This document shows positions 37,966 to 47,909 of a stretch of 64,000 nt of DNA, in pieces; the first letter of the stretch is position 1; each line of letters starts with the position of its first letter. Source of the stretch: an uncultured Thiohalocapsa sp. (GTDB lineage Bacteria; Pseudomonadota; Gammaproteobacteria; Chromatiales; Chromatiaceae); assembly GCF_913063425.1 (NCBI RefSeq), contig NZ_CAJXYK010000007.1, forward strand, positions 109,079-173,078, given 5' to 3'. The translations under genes were made by a program, and so were the position numbers. The notes under the pieces were generated by a model, which had not been told where the DNA came from, searched no databases, and saw nothing but the letters and a program-made list of their open reading frames with translations.

Positions 37966-38598
37966 ATGCTGACTGCCATCGCCGCCATTGCGCTGCTCGC
38001 CGCGGTCTTCGGGCTGCTGCTGGGCTACTCGGCGATCCGTTTCCACATCGAGGGTGATCCCATCGCCGACCAGGTGGACGCGCTCCTGCCGCAGAGCCAG
38101 TGCGGTCAGTGCGGCTACCCGGGCTGCCGGCCCTATGCCGAGGCCGTGGCCGCCGGCGAGGCCGAGATCAACCAGTGCGCCCCCGGCGGTGAAGGCACCA
38201 TGCTCGCCATCGCCGATCTGCTCGGCCGCGAGCCTGTGGAGGTGGGCGAAGTGGTGGAGAAGCCGAAAGCCGTCGCCGTCATCGATGAGCAGGAATGCAT
38301 CGGCTGCACCAAGTGCCTGCAGGTCTGCCCGGTGGACGCCATCGTCGGCGCCGCCAAGCAGCTGCACGGGATTCTGGCCGCCGAGTGCACCGGCTGCGAG
38401 CTCTGCGTCGAGCCCTGCCCGGTGGACTGCATCCACATGCAGGCCATTCCCCAGACCATCGCCAACTGGAAGTGGCCCTATCCGATGGCGCCGCGCATCG
38501 CCTCGGGCCGGCCCGGCTCCGGTGCCGACGCTGCCCCGGGGGCCGGCGAAGACGCCGCTGCCGACGCAGCCGAGGTGGAGCATCGCGAGGCGGCTTGA
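37966..38598 (+). CDS. rnfB: Rnf complex subunit B
   Basis: 210 aa from ATG 37966, with ACAGGAG upstream. An N-terminal membrane helix is followed by a Fe-S domain ([20 protein letters not shown], then INQC) and two 4Fe-4S ferredoxin motifs, [15 protein letters not shown] and [15 protein letters not shown]. An Ala/Gly/Glu-rich tail of about 40 residues ends the protein. It takes electrons from ferredoxin or passes them to it. Between rnfA and rnfB lies a 133-bp gap. Confidence 0.97.
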   Translation: MLTAIAAIALLAAVFGLLLGYSAIRFHIEGDPIADQVDALLPQSQCGQCGYPGCRPYAEAVAAGEAEINQCAPGGEGTMLAIADLLGREPVEVGEVVEKPKAVAVIDEQECIGCTKCLQVCPVDAIVGAAKQLHGILAAECTGCELCVEPCPVDCIHMQAIPQTIANWKWPYPMAPRIASGRPGSGADAAPGAGEDAAADAAEVEHREAA

Positions 38599-38760
38599 GT
38601 CGCTGGCCCGCCGGGCATTGCGCCGCCGAGCCTGCCTGTGCGCCCGATGTTTGCGGCCGGTTTGGCGCCCAGCCGACGCGTCCGGCCCCGAGCGCCCCAA
38701 CCGCCCCTGACGCCAGTGGTCAGGTACACACGAATCCGCGCCGTGAACTGAGCCCGAGCC

Positions 38761-40866
38761 ATGCTGTTTTCCGTTCTCCATCCCCATCGCGAGCGTTTGT
38801 GGCACTTCCACGGCGGCGTGCACCTGCCGGACGAGAAGCACCTGTCCAACGCCGGACCCAGCGTCGCCGCACCGCTGCCGGCACAGCTCGTGGTGCCCCT
38901 TCAGCAGCACATCGGTGCGCCGTCCCAGCCCCTGGTGAGCGTCGGTGACCGGGTCCTGAGAGGCCAGCCGCTGGCCAGGCCGCAGGGCTATGTGAGCGCG
39001 CCGGTGCATGCGCCCAGCTCCGGAACGGTGGCCGCCATCGAGCCGCGGCAGATCCCGCATCCCTCAGGCCTGAGCGCCCCCTGTGTTGTCATCGACACCG
39101 ACGGCGAGGACGCCTGGGCGGAGCTGCCGCCACCCCTGCCGGACTTCGAGCAGCTGGACCCCGCGGACCTGCGCGAGCGTATCCGCCAGAGCGGCATCGT
39201 CGGCATGGGCGGGGCGTCATTCCCGTCCAGCGTCAAGCTCAACCCGGGGCCGGATCAGCCCATCCACACCCTGGTCATCAACGGCGCCGAGTGCGAGCCC
39301 TACATCACCTGCGACGACCTGCTGATGCGCGAGCGCGCGGCGGACATCGTCGACGGCATCCGCGTGATGCTGCACATCCTCGGCGCCGAGCGCTGCCTGG
39401 TGGGCATCGAGGACAACAAGCCCGAGGCCATCGCCGCCATGCGCGAGGCAGCCCAGCAACTGAGCGGCCAGGGGGGCGGACAGGCGGGCAGGCAGGCGGG
39501 CCGCGCCCAGCAGATCAGGGTCGTCGAGATTCCGACCCTGTACCCGAGCGGCGGCGAGAAGCAGCTGATCAAGATCCTCACCGGCAAGGAAGTCCCGAGC
39601 CACGGCATTCCGGCGCAGATCGGCATTGTCTGCCAGAACGTCGGCACCGCCTGTGCGGTGGCGGATGCCGTGCTGCGCGGTCGTCCCCTCATCGAGCGTT
39701 ATGTCACCGTCACCGGCCGCGCGGTCTCCGAGCCGCGCAACTATCGGGTACGCATCGGTATGCCGGCGGCCGACCTGGTGGCCGCGAGCGGCGGCTGCAC
39801 CGGCGATCTGGAGAAGCTCGTGGTCGGCGGCCCCATGATGGGCTTTCGCATCGACACGGACGCCGTGCCCATCACCAAGGCCGCCAACTGCATCCTGGCC
39901 CTGACCCCCGCCGAGAGCCCGGACCCGGGTGCGCCGCAGCCCTGCATCCGCTGCGGGCGCTGCGCCGAGGTCTGCCCCGCCAACCTGCTGCCGCAGCAGC
40001 TCTACTGGCATGCGCGGGCCAAGGACCTGGACAAGGTGCAGGACTACAACCTGTTCGACTGCATCGAGTGCGGCTGCTGCGCCGTCGTCTGCCCGTCCCA
40101 CATTCCGCTGGTGCAGTACTACCGCTACGCCAAGACGGAGAGCTGGGCGCGCGAGCGCGAGAAGCGTGCCGCCGAGCACGCCCGCGAGCGCCACGCCGCC
40201 AAGGAGGCGCGGCTCGAGCGCCTGGAGCGCGAGAAAAAGGCCAAGCTGCGCAAGAAGAAAGCGGCCGTGGCACCCAAGGGCGGCAAGGACGACGACAAGC
40301 AGGCCGCCATCAAGGCCGCCCGGGAGCGGGCTGCCGCCAAGAAGCAGGCGGCGCAGGGCGAGTCGGCGACGGCTGCTGGCAAGCCAGCCCCCGGCAGGGC
40401 TGAGCCAGCCCCCGGCAGGACTGAGCCAGCCCCCGGCAGGGCTGAGCCAGCCCCCGGCAGGGCTGAGCCAGCCCCCGGCAGGGCTGAGCCACCCCCCGGA
40501 GCCGCCGAGCCAGCCGCAGCCGGGCCAGCAGCGGCCAAGGGCAAGGTCGCGGCGCCCGACGGCAAGCCCCCCGGTGCCCCAGAAGACGCGCAGATCGCCT
40601 CAAGGGCAGCGGAACAGCAGGGCGCCCAGGGCGCTGTGCCCAAGCCGGTGCCCGACGACGCCCGCCGCGCCGTGGACGAGGCGGCTGCCGCCGGCGCCGA
40701 CACCAGCCCCGGCCGGCCCGAGCAGCCCTTTGTCCGGGGCACGGATCAGCCGCCTGATCAGGCCGCCGCGCAGGCGTCCGGTCAGACCGACCAGCAGACA
40801 GCCCAGCAGCCCTCAGGCGCAGGCACAGACGAGGAGCGGCCGCGCGCAACGGCCGGACGCGGCTGA
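38761..40866 (+). CDS. rnfC: Rnf complex subunit C with long repetitive tail
   Basis: 701 aa. It holds the NADH/FMN site and two 4Fe-4S clusters (CIRCGRCAEVCPANLLP, then CIECGCCAVVCPSHIPL) near residues 395-450. Earlier motifs include GGASFPSSVKLNP and INGAECEPYITCDDLL. A Gly/Gln/Arg insert (about 237-252) interrupts the FMN-binding part. After about residue 460 it continues into a Lys/Arg-rich helix and a low-complexity tail of more than 200 residues with five PAPGR(A/T)E repeats, an extension seen in gammaproteobacterial RnfC and of unclear role. Its stop overlaps rnfD (TGATG). Confidence 0.96.
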   Translation: MLFSVLHPHRERLWHFHGGVHLPDEKHLSNAGPSVAAPLPAQLVVPLQQHIGAPSQPLVSVGDRVLRGQPLARPQGYVSAPVHAPSSGTVAAIEPRQIPHPSGLSAPCVVIDTDGEDAWAELPPPLPDFEQLDPADLRERIRQSGIVGMGGASFPSSVKLNPGPDQPIHTLVINGAECEPYITCDDLLMRERAADIVDGIRVMLHILGAERCLVGIEDNKPEAIAAMREAAQQLSGQGGGQAGRQAGRAQQIRVVEIPTLYPSGGEKQLIKILTGKEVPSHGIPAQIGIVCQNVGTACAVADAVLRGRPLIERYVTVTGRAVSEPRNYRVRIGMPAADLVAASGGCTGDLEKLVVGGPMMGFRIDTDAVPITKAANCILALTPAESPDPGAPQPCIRCGRCAEVCPANLLPQQLYWHARAKDLDKVQDYNLFDCIECGCCAVVCPSHIPLVQYYRYAKTESWAREREKRAAEHARERHAAKEARLERLEREKKAKLRKKKAAVAPKGGKDDDKQAAIKAARERAAAKKQAAQGESATAAGKPAPGRAEPAPGRTEPAPGRAEPAPGRAEPAPGRAEPPPGAAEPAAAGPAAAKGKVAAPDGKPPGAPEDAQIASRAAEQQGAQGAVPKPVPDDARRAVDEAAAAGADTSPGRPEQPFVRGTDQPPDQAAAQASGQTDQQTAQQPSGAGTDEERPRATAGRG
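40381..40485 (+). repeat. 21-bp tandem repeat in rnfC, five units
   Basis: Five copies of a 21-bp unit encoding (K/E)PAPGR(A/T). They run head to tail with one- or two-base changes, and a degenerate sixth follows (EPPPGAA). In frame, so copy change varies tail length only. Confidence 0.92.
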
Positions 40867-41939
40867 TGCAGGCGCGCACGGGCTTCGTCTCCTCGCCCCA
40901 CGCGGCGCGGGTCAACAGCGTCGATTGGGTGATGCTTCAGGTGTGCCTGGCGCTGGTGCCGGGCACGCTGGCGCTGGTGTGGTTCTTCGGCTGGGGCGTG
41001 CTCATTCAAATGGCGCTCGCCGTGGTCTTCGCCGTCGCCGCCGAGGCGGCGGTGCTGAAGCTCCGCGGTCGCCCTGTATTGCCCGCCATCCGCGACTACA
41101 GCGCCGTGGTGACGGCGCTGCTGTTCGCGCTGACCATCCCGCCGACGCTGCCCTGGTGGCTGACCCTGCTCGGGATTCTGTTTGCGATTGTCATCGTCAA
41201 GCAGCTCTACGGCGGCATCGGCTACAACCCCTTCAACCCGGCCATGGCCGGCTATGTGTTCCTGCTCATCTCCTACCCGGTGGCCACCACCACCTGGCTG
41301 CCGCCGGCGGTGCCGGAGCTGTTGCAGGCGCAGGACCTGACCACGCTGTCCTTCCTGGACTCGGTGCGGCTCATCTTCACCGGCGTGCTGCCGGCGGAGC
41401 ACACCTGGGATGCCGTCAGCGCCGCCACACCGCTGGACGAGATGCGCACCAAGCTCGACCAGGGCATGACCATCGACGAGATCCGCGCGTCGAGCCCGCT
41501 CTGGGGCGACTTCGGCGGCCGCGGCTGGGAGTGGGTGGCCAACTGGTTCCTGCTGGGCGGGCTCTACATGCTGTGGCGGAAGGTGATCACCTGGCACATT
41601 CCGGTGGCCTTCCTCGGCGGCCTGCTCATCACCGCCGGCGCCTTCTGGCTGCTGGACCCGCAGACGCACCCGTTCCCGGCCTTCCATCTGTTCTCCGGCG
41701 CGGCCATCCTGGGGGCCTTCTTCATCGCCACGGATCCGGTGAGCGCGGCAACCACCAAGCGCGGGCAGCTCATCTACGGCTTCGCCATCGGCGCCATGGT
41801 CTTCGTCATCCGCACCTGGGGCGGCTATCCGGACGCGGTGGCCTTCTCGGTGTTGCTGCTGAACATCGCCGCCCCGATGATCGATCACTACACCCAGCCG
41901 CGCGTCTTCGGGCAGAAGCGCAGCGCGAAGGCGGGCTGA
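40866..41939 (+). CDS. rnfD: Rnf complex subunit D
   Basis: 357 aa, membrane protein with about nine helices. KQLYGGIGYNPFNPAMAGYV is the riboflavin/quinone-type signature. The FMN-attachment Thr lies in DPVSAATTKRGQL, where the usual Ser-Gly-Ala-Thr is Ser-Ala-Ala-Thr; the Thr itself is present. SLLWGDFGGRGWEW-like periplasmic loop (about 195-225). It overlaps rnfC by one base and is followed by 142 bp to rnfG. Confidence 0.96.
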   Translation: MQARTGFVSSPHAARVNSVDWVMLQVCLALVPGTLALVWFFGWGVLIQMALAVVFAVAAEAAVLKLRGRPVLPAIRDYSAVVTALLFALTIPPTLPWWLTLLGILFAIVIVKQLYGGIGYNPFNPAMAGYVFLLISYPVATTTWLPPAVPELLQAQDLTTLSFLDSVRLIFTGVLPAEHTWDAVSAATPLDEMRTKLDQGMTIDEIRASSPLWGDFGGRGWEWVANWFLLGGLYMLWRKVITWHIPVAFLGGLLITAGAFWLLDPQTHPFPAFHLFSGAAILGAFFIATDPVSAATTKRGQLIYGFAIGAMVFVIRTWGGYPDAVAFSVLLLNIAAPMIDHYTQPRVFGQKRSAKAG

Positions 41940-42081
41940 TACGCAGAAACAGCATGCGTGCTCGGGCCGCGCTCTGAAAGCTGCGCAGGTCGGGACAGCA
42001 ACAGCGTCACCCGACACCCGGCTTTCGAGAGTTCCAGGCCCAACCCGGCACACCACTGAACCCAGGCAACGCTCCCACGCC

Positions 42082-42783
42082 ATGAACAAAGCACCCATCC
42101 TCATCGCCGCGGCCATCCTCGGCAGCTTCGCCGTCGGTGGTGTCGGCCTGGTGGCCACCACCCACGAGCTCACCGCCGAGCGCATCGCCGAGAACCAGCG
42201 CCAGGCCATGCTCGCCAAGCTCAAGGCCATCGTGCCCGCGGAGCGCATCGCCAATGATCCGCTCGCGGACAGCATCCAGGTGAGTGCCCCGGACCTGCTC
42301 GGCTCCGAGCAGACGGAGGTCTACCGGGTCCGCGACACCGACGAGCCGGTGGCCGTGATTCTCCAGCCGGTGGTGCCGGACGGCTACGCCGGACCCATCC
42401 GCCTGCTGGTGTCCGTGCTGCGCGACGGCACCCTGGGCGGCGTGCGGGTGCTGGAGCACCACGAAACCCCCGGCCTCGGCGACAAGATCGACGAGAAGAA
42501 GGACGATTGGATCATCGAGCAGTTCAACGGCAAGTCCCTGGGCAACCCGCCGCTGGAGGACTGGCAGGTGAAGCGCGACGGCGGCGAGTTCGATCAGTTC
42601 ACCGGCGCCACCATCACGCCGCGCTCCATCGTGCAGGCGGTGAAGAACACCCTGCTGTTCGTGGAGCGTGCGGGCGATACCCTCTACGCACCTGCGCAGG
42701 CGGCGCCTGAGCCGCCGGCGGGCGAGTCCGCGCCGGCGCAGGCGCGCTCGGGCGGCGCCCCGGCTCTTGAGGGGGCGGGCTGA
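42082..42783 (+). CDS. rnfG: Rnf complex subunit G
   Basis: 233 aa. An N-terminal membrane anchor (about 5-27) and a periplasmic flavin domain with covalent FMN at Thr in [10 protein letters not shown] (about residues 173-182). Conserved [18 protein letters not shown] lies before it. A Pro/Ala-rich tail of about 30 residues. The stop overlaps rnfE (TGATG). Normal length apart from the tail. Confidence 0.96.
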   Translation: MNKAPILIAAAILGSFAVGGVGLVATTHELTAERIAENQRQAMLAKLKAIVPAERIANDPLADSIQVSAPDLLGSEQTEVYRVRDTDEPVAVILQPVVPDGYAGPIRLLVSVLRDGTLGGVRVLEHHETPGLGDKIDEKKDDWIIEQFNGKSLGNPPLEDWQVKRDGGEFDQFTGATITPRSIVQAVKNTLLFVERAGDTLYAPAQAAPEPPAGESAPAQARSGGAPALEGAG

Positions 42784-43493
42784 TGGCAGACAAGGGCTAT
42801 GGCGCGCTGATCGGGGACGGGCTCTGGAGCAACAACCAGGCCCTGGTGGCCATGCTCGGGCTCTGCCCGCTGCTGGCCACCACCACCACCGCCACCAATG
42901 GGCTCGGCATGGGCCTTGCCACCACCACGGTGCTGGTGCTTTCCAACGCCACCATCTCGCTGATCCGCAACCTGGTGCGCCCGGAGGTGCGGCTGCCCGT
43001 GTTCGTGCTGGTGATCGCCTCTTTTGTGACCGCGGTGGAGCTCACCATGCAGGCGGCCTTCTACGAGCTCTATCTGGTGCTCGGGCTCTTCATCCCGCTC
43101 ATCGTCACCAACTGCGCCATCATCGGCCGCGCCGAGGCCTATGCCTCCAAGGCGCGGCTGGACAAGGCCGTCGTCGACGGGCTGGCCATGGGCATCGGCT
43201 TCTCGCTGGTGCTGATGGTGCTGGGCGGCATCCGCGAGCTCCTGGGGCAGGGCACGCTCTTCTACCAGGCGCATCTGCTGCTGGGCGAAGGCGCCCGTGA
43301 CTTCGGGCTTGAGCTGGGCGACGGCTTCCAGGGTGCGCTGCTGGCCATCCTGCCGCCGGGGGCCTTCATCGGGCTCGGCTTCCTCATCGCGCTCAAGAAC
43401 GTCATCGACAAGCGCGCCGCGCGGCTCAAGCAGGCGCTGGCCGGCCGCGGCGAGCGCGAGCCCGGTGCCGGCGCGCAGCCGGTGGCAGGCTGA
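42783..43493 (+). CDS. rnfE: Rnf complex subunit E
   Basis: 236 aa, with six membrane helices. It is the inverted partner of Rnf[21 protein letters not shown] carries the iron-binding Cys (LGLCPL), and [17 protein letters not shown] the second. Tail of about 25 residues. Last gene of the operon; the commonly following nth gene is absent. Confidence 0.96.
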   Translation: MADKGYGALIGDGLWSNNQALVAMLGLCPLLATTTTATNGLGMGLATTTVLVLSNATISLIRNLVRPEVRLPVFVLVIASFVTAVELTMQAAFYELYLVLGLFIPLIVTNCAIIGRAEAYASKARLDKAVVDGLAMGIGFSLVLMVLGGIRELLGQGTLFYQAHLLLGEGARDFGLELGDGFQGALLAILPPGAFIGLGFLIALKNVIDKRAARLKQALAGRGEREPGAGAQPVAG

Positions 43494-43624
43494 TCCTCGC
43501 GCATCCTCTGGCCGAGGTCTCAGGAACAGCCTGGACCTGGCCGACACCGGGTGGATCAGCGCAGCGCGTCTCCCGCAGGCGTGCGGTCCAGCGTGGGCTC
43601 TGCCGGGCCACGGCCGCGTCGCGA

Positions 43625-45802
43625 TCAGGTGCCGCGGGGTGCCGGTGCAAACCTCGCGACGGCGTTGGCCAGCGCCTCCGGGTCCACGGGCTTGGTCAGA
43701 AAGGCGTCCATGCCCGCCTCCAGACAGCGGTCCTTCACGTCCTCTGCGGCATTGGCTGTAAGCGCAATCACCGGTAGCCGCCGTCCGTCCCCTTCCAGGG
43801 CGCGCACGCGCCGGGTGAAGTCCAGGCCGTCGATCTTCGGCATGCGCAGGTCGATGAAGGCGAGGTCGTAGTCCACCCGCCGCACGGCCTCCAGGGCCTG
43901 CTCGCCATCGGTCACCAGGGTCACGGCGACACCCTGCTGCGTGAGCAGGGTGCGGATGACCGTTGCGGCGATGTCGTTGTCTTCCGCCACCAGGACCTTC
44001 GGCGCATCCGGGTCCGGCGTTGCCGGGCTCCCCGCGGCTGATGGGACGGCCTGTGCAGGCGTTGCCGGCGCGGCCGGCGGCGTCTGTGTTGCGTCGGTCG
44101 GCTCGGTCGGCTCGGTCCAAGGCGCTGCGCCGGCGGCGTCGTCGTCCGCAGCGGCGCCTTCGGCCGCCAGCACCGCGTCCAGGGCGCTCACCAGGTCCTC
44201 GCGCAGGAAGGGCTTGGTGAGGCAGTGCCGACAGTGGCCGTGCAGCTCACCGCGGCGCTGGCCGTAGATGAAGAGCAGGTAGGGCACCTCCAGGTGCAGC
44301 AGGCGCCGGAAGGTGGCGAGCAGCCCGGGCAGGTCCAGCGACTCCGGGCTGTCGCCGACGATGAGCAGATCGATGCCGCCCGCCCGCTGCACCAGGGTGC
44401 CCAGGCGGCCGATGTCCTGCTCGGCGAAGCAGTGCATGCCGAGCGCGCTGCAGGTATCGCTGACGATGGCGCGCTGGGCTGTGTTGCGCTCGTAGATGAG
44501 GACGCGCACGCCCTGGAACTGGGGCTGCGGCGGCGCAGGGGGCCGCGGACAGTCCTGGCCCAGCAGCGGCAGCCAGACCCGGAAGGCGGTGCCGCGGTCC
44601 AGCTCGCTGCGGACCTCGATGCGCCCCCCCATGAGCCGGCTCAGGTCGCGGGCGATGGTGGTGCCGAGCCCGGTGCCGCCGTAGCGCCTGGTGGTGGAGT
44701 CGTCCGCCTGGCTGAAGCTCTCGAAAATACGCTCCAGCTTGTCCGGCGCGATGCCGATGCCCGTGTCCTGCACCTCCAGCAGCACACCGGTGCGCGGGTC
44801 GTCCGGCGCCGCCTCGGCAATGCCTGCGCGCACCAGCACCTGGCCCTGCTCGGTGAACTTGACGGCATTGCCGATGAGATTGAACAGGATCTGGCGCACC
44901 CGCAGCGCATCGCCGACGACCCGCGGCGGCAGCGCCGGGGCGACGTCGCAGACCAGGTCGAGCCCCTTGGCCAGGGCGTGGGTGTGCATCACCTCGCAGA
45001 CCTCGCGCACCGGCTCGCGCAGGTCGAACTGGTTGCGCTCGAGCTGAAGCTTCTTGGCGTCGATCTTGGACAGGTCCAGGATGTCGCCGATGAGGGCCTG
45101 GAGCATGTTCGCAGAGCTGGTGATGGCGTCCAGGTACTCGCGTTGCTGGGTGTCCAGCACTGTCGTGCGCATGAGCGTCGCCATGCCCAGCACGCCGGTG
45201 AGCGGTGTGCGCAGCTCGTGGGTCATGTTGGCCAGGAAGTCGCTCTTGGCCTGATTGGCCTGCTCCGCGGCCCGGCGGGCCTCGCGCAGCTTCACCAGCA
45301 GCGAGTCCTGGTACAGCGGCAGCAGCACCAGCACCAGCACGTGGAAGGCCGCGTCCATCGGGTCCTGCGCCCAGGCGCCGAGCACGATCAGGGTGATGTT
45401 GTAGGAGACCACGGCGGCGCTCGCCGCCACCGCCAGGTGCCTGCGCCCGTAGCGGGTCGCCGCCGAAATGAAGATCCAGATGTAGATCAGGTAGAACGGA
45501 CTGCCGGGGTCGCCGGTCAGGAAGATGGCCAGGCTGACGGCGATGATATCGAAGAAGGCGGAGGTGAAACGGCGCGTCTCCCACTCCGCCCGCAGCAGCA
45601 CGCTCACCAGGATGCCCAGGTTGAACACCAGATAGACGGCGAACAGGGACAGGAACGCCGGGTAGTCCACCGAGAAGATGCCGAGCAGCGCGGCGGTGCC
45701 GATGTAGATCAGCGCGAAGGCCCAGATCCCGAGCCGCACGACGGCCGACTGGAATTCCGGGTTTGCGCGCAGCTCGGGCGGGATCCGGCTGATGGGCGAC
45801 AT
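43625..45802 (-). CDS. RpfC-like hybrid sensor histidine kinase
   Basis: 725 aa. The N-terminal sensor has about five membrane helices (residues 22-165: LGIWAFALIYIGTAALLGIF, FFDIIAVSLAIFLTGDPGSP, then YLIYIWIFISAATRYGR) of the RpfC type. A HisKA domain follows with His195 (FLANMTHELRTPLTGVLGM), then the ATPase domain (QDTGIGIAPDKLERIFESF, YGGTGLGTTIARDL). A degenerate receiver lacks the acidic pair and phosphoacceptor (DLLIVGDSPES), and a second, intact receiver has VLVAEDND, Asp near 646 (AFIDLRMPKIDG) and Lys (FLTKPV). Unlike RpfC there is no terminal HPt domain. No rpfF or rpfG is nearby. Divergent from prk. Confidence 0.88.
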   Translation of the reverse strand: MSPISRIPPELRANPEFQSAVVRLGIWAFALIYIGTAALLGIFSVDYPAFLSLFAVYLVFNLGILVSVLLRAEWETRRFTSAFFDIIAVSLAIFLTGDPGSPFYLIYIWIFISAATRYGRRHLAVAASAAVVSYNITLIVLGAWAQDPMDAAFHVLVLVLLPLYQDSLLVKLREARRAAEQANQAKSDFLANMTHELRTPLTGVLGMATLMRTTVLDTQQREYLDAITSSANMLQALIGDILDLSKIDAKKLQLERNQFDLREPVREVCEVMHTHALAKGLDLVCDVAPALPPRVVGDALRVRQILFNLIGNAVKFTEQGQVLVRAGIAEAAPDDPRTGVLLEVQDTGIGIAPDKLERIFESFSQADDSTTRRYGGTGLGTTIARDLSRLMGGRIEVRSELDRGTAFRVWLPLLGQDCPRPPAPPQPQFQGVRVLIYERNTAQRAIVSDTCSALGMHCFAEQDIGRLGTLVQRAGGIDLLIVGDSPESLDLPGLLATFRRLLHLEVPYLLFIYGQRRGELHGHCRHCLTKPFLREDLVSALDAVLAAEGAAADDDAAGAAPWTEPTEPTDATQTPPAAPATPAQAVPSAAGSPATPDPDAPKVLVAEDNDIAATVIRTLLTQQGVAVTLVTDGEQALEAVRRVDYDLAFIDLRMPKIDGLDFTRRVRALEGDGRRLPVIALTANAAEDVKDRCLEAGMDAFLTKPVDPEALANAVARFAPAPRGT

Positions 45803-46032
45803 GTGGGGCTCCGGTGGGCGAACGGCGCTGTTTCCCAGCGTCGTCCTGTGCGCTTAACTGGCGTGATATATTAGAGGTTCTGCATTTTTCCGGCGCTTCG
45901 ACAGCGGCCGGCCGCCGCCGGCAACCGGCCCAACCGCCCTGGCCCAGTCCTTCTGGCCCAGCCCGGGCAATCGCCCGCACGCCGGCCCACCGCCGGGACC
46001 GGCGCTGCAGTCAATAAGACGGGGAGTTCATC

Positions 46033-46923
46033 ATGTCCAAAAAGCATCCTGTCGTCGCCGTCACCGGCTCCTCCGGTGCCGGCACGACCACGGTCAAGCG
46101 CGCCTTCGAGCACATCTTCTACCGCGACGGCATCAACGCCGCCGTCATCGAGGGCGACAGCTTCCACCGCTACGACCGCAAGGAAATGAAGGCGGAAATG
46201 GCCCGCGCTGCCGAGGAGCATCGCAACCTGAGCCACTTCGGACCGGAGGCCAACCGCTTCGACCTGCTGGCTGAGCTGTTCTCCACCTACGGCGAGTCCG
46301 GCGGCGGCAAGAAGCGCTACTACATCCACAGCCAGGCGGAGGCTGACGAGCACAACGCCCGGCTCGGCACCCAACTGGACCCGGGGCAGTTCACGCCCTG
46401 GGAAGACGTGCCGGAGGGCACTGACCTGCTGTTCTACGAAGGCCTGCACGGCCTGGCGGTGACGGAGGACGTGGACGTGGCCCGCCACGTGGACCTCGGC
46501 GTCGGCGTGGTGCCCATTGTCAACCTGGAGTGGATTCAGAAGATCCACCGCGACAACGCCGAGCGCGGCTACTCCGCCGAGGCCATCGTCGACACCATCA
46601 TGCGCCGGATGCCGGACTACATCCGCCACATCACGCCGCAGTTCTCGCTGACGGACATCAACTTCCAGCGCGTGCCGACGGTGGACACCTCCAACCCCTT
46701 CATCGCCCGGGACATCCCCACGCCGGACGAGAGCTTCGTCATCATCCGCTTCAAGGATCCGGATCAGCTGGAGGTGGACTTCCCCTACCTCCTTGCGATG
46801 ATCCCGGACTCCTTCATGTCGCGGCGCAACACCATGGTGGTGCCGGGCGGCAAGATGGGCTTCGCCATGGAGATCATCCTCCAGCCCATTATCGAGCGCA
46901 TGATGGACGCGCGCCAGGTCTGA
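46033..46923 (+). CDS. prk: Phosphoribulokinase
   Basis: 296 aa, bacterial type. It phosphorylates ribulose 5-phosphate to the RuBisCO substrate. P-loop GSSGAGTT (12-19); VIEGDSFHRYDRKEMKAEMA; LSHFGPEANRFDLLAELF; FYEGLHGLAV; DIPTPDESFVIIRF. All family signatures and length are normal. The upstream GGGGAG and an AT-rich TATATT (45866-45871) support its own promoter. The rest of the Calvin cycle genes (cbbL/M and others) are elsewhere. Confidence 0.97.
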   Translation: MSKKHPVVAVTGSSGAGTTTVKRAFEHIFYRDGINAAVIEGDSFHRYDRKEMKAEMARAAEEHRNLSHFGPEANRFDLLAELFSTYGESGGGKKRYYIHSQAEADEHNARLGTQLDPGQFTPWEDVPEGTDLLFYEGLHGLAVTEDVDVARHVDLGVGVVPIVNLEWIQKIHRDNAERGYSAEAIVDTIMRRMPDYIRHITPQFSLTDINFQRVPTVDTSNPFIARDIPTPDESFVIIRFKDPDQLEVDFPYLLAMIPDSFMSRRNTMVVPGGKMGFAMEIILQPIIERMMDARQV

Positions 46924-46935
46924 TCCCTGTCCTCC

Positions 46936-46999
46936 CCGTGGGCCGGCCGGCCCACGGCGATCCCCACTTCATCTCAGGGACGGGCAGACCCGCCCGTCC
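46936..46999. terminator. Two GC hairpins after prk
   Basis: A perfect 22-bp palindrome CCGTGGGCCGG/CCGGCCCACGG at 46936-46957 and a second stem GGACGGGC...GCCCGTCC at 46978-46999. No T-run follows either, so they could act as bidirectional or Rho-assisted stops or as REP-like elements. The whole gap 46924-47129 has no gene. Confidence 0.45.
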
Positions 47000-47129
47000 G
47001 GCCTGAGGTGCCCTTCACGCGGCTGCGCCGGCGCATCGGGCATGACGCTCGTGCCGCGGCGCCGGCGCGTTTGCAAGGCCACGAACGGACGGCCGCCGGA
47101 TGCACCCGGCAGCCGCCTCTGGGGTCGGC

Positions 47130-47900
47130 TCAATCGTCCCAGATGCCCATCATGATCGGCACGACCTCGCAGACCGTGTCGCCCGTGCACGCCATATCTT
47201 CCAAGAGCGGCAGCCAGGGTGCGCTGAAGCCGACCATTGTGCCGTCATCCTCGCCGATCTCAGGCATTGCGGGCTCGCCGCCCTCGATCTCGAAGACCAC
47301 GCTGGTCATGTTGCCGTACTCGTCAAGCTGGGGAATGACGGTGACCTCCTCGAAGTCCGACCAGCACCTGCCGCTGCCGAGGAGTCGGTCGTCCTCTTCG
47401 CGCAGTGCGATGGCCCAGGCGGCGTGGAGTATTCCGTCCGGGTTCACTTCCAGGTCATCGCTGCCGCCGGTGTCGAGCACGCAAATGGAGGTCGGGCCCT
47501 CCGTCAGGCAGGTGCCGTCGCCGTCTTCGTCGGTGCCGATGAAGAGCGTCACCAGTGCATCGCTGTAGTTGTCGACGTTGATGCCGAGGTGCGTGTTCAG
47601 TACGGCGACGGTGTTGCCGTCTGCGTCGAGCTTTTCCAGTGCGATCCGCACATTGGCGTTCAGCACCGTGTCGATGCTGCCGCCGCGCAGGTCGAAATAC
47701 TGGCCATCGCCCTTGCCCTTGGTCGGCGGGATCGGGATGAAGTCCGTACTCAGGGCCTCACGGGAGCCGCGACCTCCGCCGTGGTCGTCGTCGTCCGAGC
47801 CGCCGCCGCCGTGGTCATCGTCGGGGCTCGCCAACACGCCGCCGGCCGCGAAGATGACCGCAGCCAACAACGACAGCAGGAGGTTTGTCGAGGTTTTCAT
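47130..47900 (-). CDS. Secreted acidic protein of unknown function, 256 aa
   Basis: ATG 47900 (ATGAAAACC) begins a clear Sec signal (KTSTNLLLSLLAAVIFAAGG, cut near VLAS); ATG 47909 is an alternative. The mature part starts with an Asp/His/Gly tract (SPDDDHGGGGSDDDDHGGG), probably metal-binding. Then come beta-type strands (YFDLRGGSIDTVLNANVRIA, ITVLNTHLGI-like) and pairs of cysteines (CLTEGPTSICVLDTGGSDDL, MACTGDTVCEVVPIMMG), suggesting disulfides. No family recognised. Codon use is normal. First of three secreted unknowns in a gene-poor stretch. Confidence 0.7.
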   Translation of the reverse strand: MKTSTNLLLSLLAAVIFAAGGVLASPDDDHGGGGSDDDDHGGGRGSREALSTDFIPIPPTKGKGDGQYFDLRGGSIDTVLNANVRIALEKLDADGNTVAVLNTHLGINVDNYSDALVTLFIGTDEDGDGTCLTEGPTSICVLDTGGSDDLEVNPDGILHAAWAIALREEDDRLLGSGRCWSDFEEVTVIPQLDEYGNMTSVVFEIEGGEPAMPEIGEDDGTMVGFSAPWLPLLEDMACTGDTVCEVVPIMMGIWDD

Positions 47901-47909
47901 TGCATGCAT

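Noticed and set aside
44225..45874. 549-aa plus-strand frame opposite the hybrid kinase
   Set aside because: High-GC shadow opposite clear HisKA, ATPase and receiver motifs.
46936..46999. Intrinsic terminator after prk
   Set aside because: Strong hairpins, but no T-run; kept only as a low-confidence terminator.
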